Assembly (NCBI GenBank): GCA_002412545.1
Contig: DHVG01000013.1
Coordinates: 1 to 35,358 of the forward strand
Length of the DNA: 35,358 nucleotides
Reading direction: 5' to 3'
Source of the DNA: Elusimicrobia bacterium UBA5214
GTDB taxonomy: Bacteria > Elusimicrobiota > UBA5214
Shown here one piece after another: positions 31,497 to 35,358 of the stretch. Both the position numbers and the translations under genes were made by a program. Each line of letters starts with the position of its first letter. The stretch's first letter is position 1. The notes under the pieces are model-generated. The model was not told the origin of the DNA. It saw only the letters and a program-made list of their open reading frames with translations, and ran no database searches.

Positions 31497-31733
31497 TTAT
31501 GCCGTCTTTAAACTCAATTCTCCACTCACCGGTAATACTTTAGGGTGTCTCATTTTTTTGAATCTCGTAGTTAGATTCAAAATGGTTAGTCCGATTACTT
31601 TATTACTTTCAGGGTCAATACGAATCAATATATCATCGCCTGCTTCTTTACTTATTGCTTTCCGTTTTTCTCCGAGAGTTACATAAAGAATATCTGCTTC
31701 ACGGTCAAAGAAAAAACTCATCCTTTTCGCCAT
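31497..31733 (-). CDS. DUF2283 family protein (putative antitoxin-side partner)
   Basis: The 78-residue protein fits DUF2283: FDREADILYVTLGEK is the family hallmark, then DDILIRIDPESNKVIGLTILN. An AAAGGAGG site sits 9 bases before the ATG. Its first 16 bases overlap the end of the PBECR2-like gene at 31718, so the pair is translationally coupled. DUF2283 genes commonly follow small nuclease-fold genes and are treated as likely antitoxins. The function is not proven. Confidence 0.8.
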   Translation of the reverse strand: MAKRMSFFFDREADILYVTLGEKRKAISKEAGDDILIRIDPESNKVIGLTILNLTTRFKKMRHPKVLPVSGELSLKTA

Positions 31734-32026
31734 CTTATCCTGCCTCCTTTTATTTTATCAGTAATATAACAAGTCAAAATAAGATTTTTCTCGTTATATT
31801 TTACTACAACTACCAGATATTTTCCAGCAAAAATATCTTCGTAAAATTTATAAAAGAGAAATATTTGTTTATCATAAACACTTCCCTTGATTAAATCCGG
31901 TGATTTTATTACTTCGCTTAACCGGACAAGATACTGAACAACTTCCGCGTGTTCTTCAACAATATGCTTTTCTCTTTCTTCTACGAGAAAAACTCTCCTT
32001 CCAAAGAAATCAACGAATTCAAGCAA
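31718..32026 (-). CDS. PBECR2-like small nuclease-fold protein (putative toxin)
   Basis: The 102-residue protein starts with TTG at 32026, with AAGAGG about 8 bases upstream. It shows the order REKHIVEEH (His-x4-His), SPDLIKG, YLVVVVKYN and ILTCYITDKI, which I associate with PBECR2 and related BECR-fold toxins, where a His and a Thr/Tyr form the active site. No transmembrane segment or signal. It overlaps the DUF2283 gene by 16 bases. The assignment rests on pattern recall, so a related DUF4258-type fold is possible. A toxin role is inferred from size, fold type and partner. Confidence 0.6.
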   Translation of the reverse strand: MLEFVDFFGRRVFLVEEREKHIVEEHAEVVQYLVRLSEVIKSPDLIKGSVYDKQIFLFYKFYEDIFAGKYLVVVVKYNEKNLILTCYITDKIKGGRIRWRKG

Positions 32027-32064
32027 AGAGAAAACCTCTTAACACTTTTAAATTTATTTTTCAA

Positions 32065-32244
32065 TTACATTCTTTCGTCACCGGAATAACCCGCAGTGCC
32101 AGTTCCAGCAACGTTAGTAATTATGTCTGCTGCATAAAGACCGGAGGCAAACAGAGAAAAGGTTAAGCAAAAGAAAAGTATGAAGTATGAGTTATGAATT
32201 ATGAATGATGAATGATGAATTATGAATCGGGTAAACTTTTTCAT
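32065..32244 (-). pseudogene. Decayed NHL-repeat surface-protein fragment
   Basis: A 59-codon frame from ATG at 32244 encodes a signal peptide (TRFIIHHSSFIIHNSYFIL, built from TATGAAT-type repeats; cleavage near LYA-AD) followed by DIITNVAGTGTAGYSGDE. That string is the opening of an NHL beta-propeller, which normally continues with GGPATSA-type text and several blades. Here a stop follows after RM. It is the remnant of a secreted NHL protein of the kind seen in the giant gene. No Shine-Dalgarno is visible. Confidence 0.65.
32177..32226 (-). repeat. TATGAAT-type tandem repeats in the NHL remnant's signal peptide
   Basis: AAGTATGA, GTTATGA and AATGATG units in tandem (+ strand), translated on the minus strand as IIHHSSFIIHNSY. 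Confidence 0.75.
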
Positions 32245-32282
32245 TTATCTAAAAGAAAAACAATTCAATGTATTTGACTTTT

Positions 32283-32462
32283 TTATATTTTCCCTTGACG
32301 AAATTTATCTTGAATTCTAATAATATTTCCAGGATAATTCTTCCTTAAAAGATTTCCCAGATATAACCAAGTAAGTCGTTTTTCAATCGGTTTTGATTGA
32401 TAATCTTTAATTCTCTCAGGACTTAAATAATAACTGAAGCCACCGAGTTTACGCTTTTTCAT
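32283..32462 (-). CDS. 59-residue partner of the nucleotidyltransferase
   Basis: An ATG at 32462, 14 bases inside the end of the nucleotidyltransferase gene, opens a 59-codon frame rich in Lys, Arg, Tyr and Leu: GGFSYYLSPERIKDY, then KPIEKRLTWLYLGNLLRKNY and IQDKFRQGKI. Its composition (YYLSPER...KPIEKRLxWLYxGNLLR) recalls small proteins found beside AbiEii-like or MNT-type nucleotidyltransferases. The 14-base overlap means coupled translation. It is short but convincing as a real gene because of the codon-level coherence and overlap. Function is unknown; a toxin-antitoxin partner or substrate adaptor is possible. Confidence 0.6.
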   Translation of the reverse strand: MKKRKLGGFSYYLSPERIKDYQSKPIEKRLTWLYLGNLLRKNYPGNIIRIQDKFRQGKI

Positions 32463-32946
32463 TTTTTTTCACTATTTTTAAGTATTTTATATCTACATCG
32501 TCTTGTTTTCTACCCGTTTTCTGTTTCATTTCAATAAGGTCATTTATAGATATCGTTGGGATTGGAATACTTCCAGTCATTATGTACTGAATATTCTTTG
32601 CTGCTTTTTCATAATCAATTGGGCTATCTATTATTATATCAATTTCTGACATTGCCCATTCAGGATTAACTAAATTAAATGCTTTCATATTTTTATTTTT
32701 TATCCATTCTTCTCTTTTATCTTTTCTGGCAAAATCCGTTATTCTCACCGGTACTTTCGGTTTAAATCCCCATTTTTTGAGAAGTTTAAGAAATTTAATT
32801 AAATTTTTGTTTTCTAAATCAAGGAGCAAGTCAATATCATAAGTCATCCTTGGAATTCCATAGAGGTTAACCGCTAAACCACCGACGACTATGTATTTAA
32901 TTCCTTTCTTATTAAATTCCCTGAAGATACCAAGATAATCAAGCAT
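32449..32946 (-). CDS. Nucleotidyltransferase-fold protein (AbiEii/MNT-like)
   Basis: A 165-residue minimal nucleotidyltransferase. The signature GGLAVNLYGIPRMTYDIDLLLD (GG...YG.PR.T.D.D at about residues 22-43) supplies two catalytic acids, and SEIDIIID (about 107-113) supplies the third. The motif order fits AbiEii or related stand-alone nucleotidyltransferases that act as toxins or RNA modifiers. It is followed by the overlapping 59-residue gene and preceded by the lipoprotein operon with a 20-base gap, but it is probably an inserted accessory pair. No good Shine-Dalgarno was found. Substrate unknown. Confidence 0.75.
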   Translation of the reverse strand: MLDYLGIFREFNKKGIKYIVVGGLAVNLYGIPRMTYDIDLLLDLENKNLIKFLKLLKKWGFKPKVPVRITDFARKDKREEWIKNKNMKAFNLVNPEWAMSEIDIIIDSPIDYEKAAKNIQYIMTGSIPIPTISINDLIEMKQKTGRKQDDVDIKYLKIVKKNEKA

Positions 32947-32966
32947 TAATTCTTTATTATATTTAT

Positions 32967-34070
32967 TTATCTTTTTATTGCTTCAAGGTCGTATTGACCG
33001 ACACTAATGATACTAATTTTCTGGTCTTTAAGTTGTTCCAGTCGCCGAGCAATATCCTGAGCATTACCTCTTCTCAAGGTCATCTCTACCATCGCTAAAT
33101 CGCCGGAATAATTTCTTACCCGTGAATCTTTAACTTCGATAAACGAGCGGACGATCCGGTTCAAGTTGTTTAATTGGTTAAGGTCAGGAATACCGGAAAT
33201 TTTCAGGATTACCGTAGTTTGTTTTTGTAAAGTTTCGTAAAGATTTTTGGCAAAATTGGTACCGAATTTTTCGGCAACTCTTTTTAAGGACGCTTTTGCC
33301 GCTGCTTCGTTAGTAATATCCACACCGCCGCTGACATCGTCAACTGCTGAAACTACTTCCCGGGTATTAGGTTTAATTGCTTTTACTGAGAGTGTTGCCC
33401 GGTAGGAAATCATACCCCCTAAATCTTTATCGGTCACGAAACGGCTTACTGCGTTTCCCAAAATTAGAATATCGGCATTAACTTTTTCGGTGGTTTTTTC
33501 TGCTTCCTGCTGGTCATTAAAAATTTTGCGTGGTTTTTCGTCGCTAATCCGAAATCCGGCAGAAAGAAAATTTTGCATCAGTTGCGATTCAACAATTGAT
33601 ACTTCTACCGGTTTATCTTCAATTTTTTCATCAATCCAGAAAGCAACGAAAGGTGCAGGTTTTGGCTCAAGATTCATCTCGTTAATTTTTTTCGCTAAAT
33701 CTTCCTTTCGCACTGCAGCTTTGATTCTGGTTTTATAAAAATCACCTTCCCGCCATTCTTTAATCACCGCATATTTTTCAATATACCCCTGGGTTTGTCC
33801 AAGAATATTTTCTTCAAGTAAGGTTGCTTTGGAGACCAAAGTTTCACCGGAAACATAAACACCGACCACCATACCCAAAGCTGAACGTTGTGCCTCGGAA
33901 AGAGCAGTATTTTTTGCTCCAACCAGGTCGTCTTTAATAATCGGCGCTTGCCCTTCAGCTTCCACCAGTTCCGCTCCCGGGGTAGGTTTAATCGCTACTT
34001 TACCGGTAGCACAACCAATAAGAAAAGTGTAAAGTGTAAAGTGCAAGGTGTAAAGTAAAAACTTTCTCAT
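32967..34070 (-). CDS. Outer-membrane lipoprotein with FlgT-N-like domain
   Basis: A 367-residue lipoprotein. LIGC ends at Cys20, after a repeat-built hydrophobic core (LYTLHFTLYTF). Residues about 48-125 (AKNTALSEAQRSALGMVVGVYVSGETLV, then QTQGYIEKYAVIKEWREGDFYKTRIKAAV) match the FlgT N-terminal domain pattern; the rest is alpha/beta with repeated LPP20- or CsgG-like strands. FlgT in Vibrio stabilises the H-ring of the flagellar outer-membrane ring. No flagellar genes are here, so a flagellum-independent envelope role is likely. AAGGA precedes the ATG. The structured element copy B is in the gap to the LPP20 gene. Confidence 0.75.
   Translation of the reverse strand: MRKFLLYTLHFTLYTFLIGCATGKVAIKPTPGAELVEAEGQAPIIKDDLVGAKNTALSEAQRSALGMVVGVYVSGETLVSKATLLEENILGQTQGYIEKYAVIKEWREGDFYKTRIKAAVRKEDLAKKINEMNLEPKPAPFVAFWIDEKIEDKPVEVSIVESQLMQNFLSAGFRISDEKPRKIFNDQQEAEKTTEKVNADILILGNAVSRFVTDKDLGGMISYRATLSVKAIKPNTREVVSAVDDVSGGVDITNEAAAKASLKRVAEKFGTNFAKNLYETLQKQTTVILKISGIPDLNQLNNLNRIVRSFIEVKDSRVRNYSGDLAMVEMTLRRGNAQDIARRLEQLKDQKISIISVGQYDLEAIKR
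34025..34058 (-). repeat. AAAGTGT tandem repeats in a lipoprotein signal peptide
   Basis: AAGTGTAAAGTGTAAAGTGC and further AAGGTGTAAAG units (+ strand) encode on the minus strand the hydrophobic core LYTLHFTLYTF of the FlgT-like lipoprotein. Confidence 0.75.
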
Positions 34071-34160
34071 TTCTTTTTTTCCTTTTTCTTATCTAGAGTA
34101 AAAAGTTCGACTATCCGGCATTATTGGAACGGACAGACCTTTCACGCTCACCTTCTAAAG

Positions 34161-34254
34161 AGTTTCGGGGTTCCTCTCTGAACGACATCAGAGTTTTTGA
34201 CGCAGTTTGATTCTAGTCAAAAAATCATAGAGTGAAGAGAGGGTTCCCGAAACT
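34161..34254 (+). ncRNA. Structured element, copy B (P1 / 11x9 conserved loop / P2)
   Basis: On the + strand P1 is AGTTTCGGGGTTCCTCTCT (34161-34179) with 34236-34254, 18 of 19 positions pairing including two G-T wobbles. GAACGACATCA (34180-34190) follows, then P2, GAGTTTTTGAC (34191-34201) with GTCAAAAAATC (34216-34226), 10 of 11 pairs, a 14-base loop, and ATAGAGTGA (34227-34235) just before P1'. The layout is base-for-base that of copy A although all helix sequences differ. It lies 8 bases past the stop of the LPP20 gene at 34263. No T-run follows, so it is not a simple terminator. Confidence 0.75.
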
Positions 34255-34262
34255 TTTCTCCT

Positions 34263-34721
34263 CTATTTTATCATCTTCAGTCCCATTGCTTTTAATCGGT
34301 TTTTCGGCAGACGTAAAGTCACCAAACATCCGTCATCAGCAGTCCATTCGGTCTTGATAATTTCCGCACCTTTAATTTCGGCGTCAACCTTACTGGATAA
34401 AAACGAATCGGTTTCCATTGCTTTCTCTACGGTAATACCACCTTCAAGTTTTACTCCTTTAATTACGGTAAGCATTTCATACTGTGCTTGCACGATTGCC
34501 GCATTTCTTGAAGTTGCCATCTTTTGTGTCTTATTTTCAATCGCCGGGTCAGCCGCACCAATACCGATTGCAGTAATATAATCCTCACCTACTGCTTCGG
34601 TACTAATGGTGCGTTTGATTTCACCACCTTTGATAAATTCCGACTTTGCCGCACAGCCGATAAGAAAAGTAAACAATAATAGAGTTGATAAGTTGATAAG
34701 TTGATAAGTCAACTTTTTCAT
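34263..34721 (-). CDS. LPP20-family lipoprotein (FlgP-like)
   Basis: The 152-residue protein has a lipobox LIGC ending at Cys23 and the LPP20 pattern: DYITAIGIGAADPA, KMATSRNAAIVQAQYEMLTVIKG, and IIKTEWTADDGCLVTLRLP. LPP20 includes FlgP of Vibrio and Campylobacter, an outer-membrane disk component of flagella, and Lpp20 of Helicobacter. AGGGGGTG sits about 8 bases before the ATG and overlaps the end of the CsgG gene (7-base gap). The signal peptide contains a GATAAGTT tandem repeat. Here a general envelope role is more likely than a flagellar one. Confidence 0.85.
   Translation of the reverse strand: MKKLTYQLINLSTLLLFTFLIGCAAKSEFIKGGEIKRTISTEAVGEDYITAIGIGAADPAIENKTQKMATSRNAAIVQAQYEMLTVIKGVKLEGGITVEKAMETDSFLSSKVDAEIKGAEIIKTEWTADDGCLVTLRLPKNRLKAMGLKMIK
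34683..34710 (-). repeat. GTTGATAA tandem repeats in a lipoprotein signal peptide
   Basis: GTTGATAA is repeated three times in tandem (+ strand) and is translated on the minus strand as TYQLINLSTL in the signal peptide of the LPP20 protein. Confidence 0.75.
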
Positions 34722-34728
34722 TTTTATT

Positions 34729-35358
34729 TCACCCCCTCTTCTTTTTACTTTTTTGTAAAGGTATAGTTTTTAAACATTGAATAATTATTTTTTTTGCTAA
34801 ATTTGCTGAAGTTTCACTACCAGATAAAGAACCAGAAGCAATCCAAACAACTATCCCAGTTTCTACATCAACCATTTTAATGGTTAGACTTACTTCATAT
34901 TTCAAAGTTTCACCACCGGGGATGAAAATTCTGGTTAATTCTTTCATCGGACCCATTGGCCAAGGAAGATTGATTTCTGCTCCTCCCTGATAAACTTTTT
35001 CCCGGTGATAAGTACCTACGGTTCCGGTAACGATTGCTTTTACTCCTAAAATATTACCAACTTGGGTAGCGGTTTGCGGGTCAAGTACACCGCTTAAACC
35101 AAGTTTTTGTTCCTGGAGGAGAAATTCTACCTGATTCCTTTCCAGGATATTATATCCTTTCTTCAGCATTTCCAAACCAGCAATGTCGGCAATTTCTTTA
35201 CCTGAACCCGCAGCATTCGGAGCATCAGTAAACCCCATTACCGCTATCCTCTCGTATTTACTGAAATCAATTTCCGGTTTAAGATAACTGTCAGTAATCA
35301 CTTCAGGAGCAGTAGCACAACCGATTAAGACAGTAAAGAGTAGAGAGTAGAAAGTAGA
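34729..35358 (-). CDS. CsgG-family lipoprotein, start outside the window
   Basis: The frame stays open to the window edge, so I extend it past the GTG at 35301: the additional codons give VLIGC, a lipobox, and the likely mature N-terminus CATAPEV. The mature part fits the CsgG family: FSKYERIAVMGFTD, YNILERNQVEFLLQEQKLGLSG, QVGNILGVKAIVTGTVGTY and KMVDVETGIVVW. CsgG forms an outer-membrane channel for curli; other members are FlgO-like. It heads an apparent CsgG - LPP20 - FlgT-like operon. The signal peptide region includes AGAGTAG tandem repeats. It lacks the Cys-x4-Cys pair of the other three CsgG-like proteins in the window. Confidence 0.85.
   Translation of the reverse strand, partial: STFYSLLFTVLIGCATAPEVITDSYLKPEIDFSKYERIAVMGFTDAPNAAGSGKEIADIAGLEMLKKGYNILERNQVEFLLQEQKLGLSGVLDPQTATQVGNILGVKAIVTGTVGTYHREKVYQGGAEINLPWPMGPMKELTRIFIPGGETLKYEVSLTIKMVDVETGIVVWIASGSLSGSETSANLAKKIIIQCLKTIPLQKSKKKRG
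35337..35358 (-). repeat. AGAGTAG tandem repeats in a lipoprotein signal peptide
   Basis: AGAGTAG, AGAGTAG, AAAGTAG in tandem at the window edge, translated on the minus strand as STFYSLLF of the CsgG-family lipoprotein. Confidence 0.7.

Overview
The window is an A+T-rich bacterial segment in which every confident gene lies on the minus strand, so transcription runs from high to low coordinates. The organism looks diderm: there are lipoproteins with LxGC-type lipoboxes, outer-membrane beta-barrel and PorV/PorQ-like proteins, LPP20- and CsgG-type proteins, and a giant secreted protein with a FlgD/T9SS-like C-terminal domain. A stand-alone archaeal-style GMP synthetase ATPase subunit, heavy contamination of gaps by palindromic and short tandem repeats, and divergent versions of housekeeping enzymes suggest one of the less-studied candidate phyla (Omnitrophota, Elusimicrobiota, WOR-3 or Desantisbacteria-like lineages). 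This placement is an inference, not a proof. No rRNA, tRNA or CRISPR array was seen.

Region 1 (1-1590) holds a small membrane-anchored protein, a repeat-rich gap with a (TTTG)9 tract, and a two-gene toxin-antitoxin-like cassette (DUF7718-like and DUF5647-like) behind a near-consensus promoter whose spacer is a palindrome. Region 2 (1590-15180) is metabolic: DUF1846 protein, PurF-like, GuaA ATPase subunit, HisF, PurL, CarB, GlnA, NadE and EF-P. Six of these are synthetases or synthases that consume ammonia or make glutamine, and no class I glutaminase partner (GuaA GATase, HisH, PurQ, CarA) is present. The PurF-like protein has lost the residues that normally bind glutamine. Three copies of a TIR-bearing, MITE-like repeat sit in this block, each placing an outward TATAAT-type hexamer just upstream of purF, guaA or efp. 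carB has its own consensus promoter followed by a leader with a terminator-like hairpin.

Region 3 (15180-24000) is an envelope and redox block: a MarC transporter, a DUF1573-glutaredoxin-CcdA fusion, four-helix-bundle and PEGA/PPC lipoprotein genes, a TlpA-phosphoesterase fusion with substituted metal ligands, and three proteins carrying one CsgG-like module with a conserved Cys-x4-Cys pair. Region 4 (23971-31392) is a single 2473-residue surface protein built of NHL propellers, LamG, carboxypeptidase-regulatory, beta-helix, FN3 and FlgD-like domains. It is upstream of, and probably co-transcribed with, a PorV-like/TPR/CsgG fusion. Region 5 (31490-35358) holds a PBECR2-like/DUF2283 pair, a decayed NHL gene, a nucleotidyltransferase with a 59-residue partner, and three outer-membrane lipoprotein genes (FlgT-N-like, LPP20, CsgG) reminiscent of flgOPT but with no flagellar genes nearby.

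The most unusual item is a pair of homologous structured elements (20004-20107 and 34161-34254), each directly 3' of a stop codon. They share two conserved segments, GAACGACATCA and ATAGAGTGA, as the two sides of an 11x9 internal loop. The flanking helices have different sequences in the two copies yet keep their position and length, which is covariation evidence for a conserved RNA or folded ssDNA. The pattern of G-T wobbles favours the + strand, antisense to the genes.
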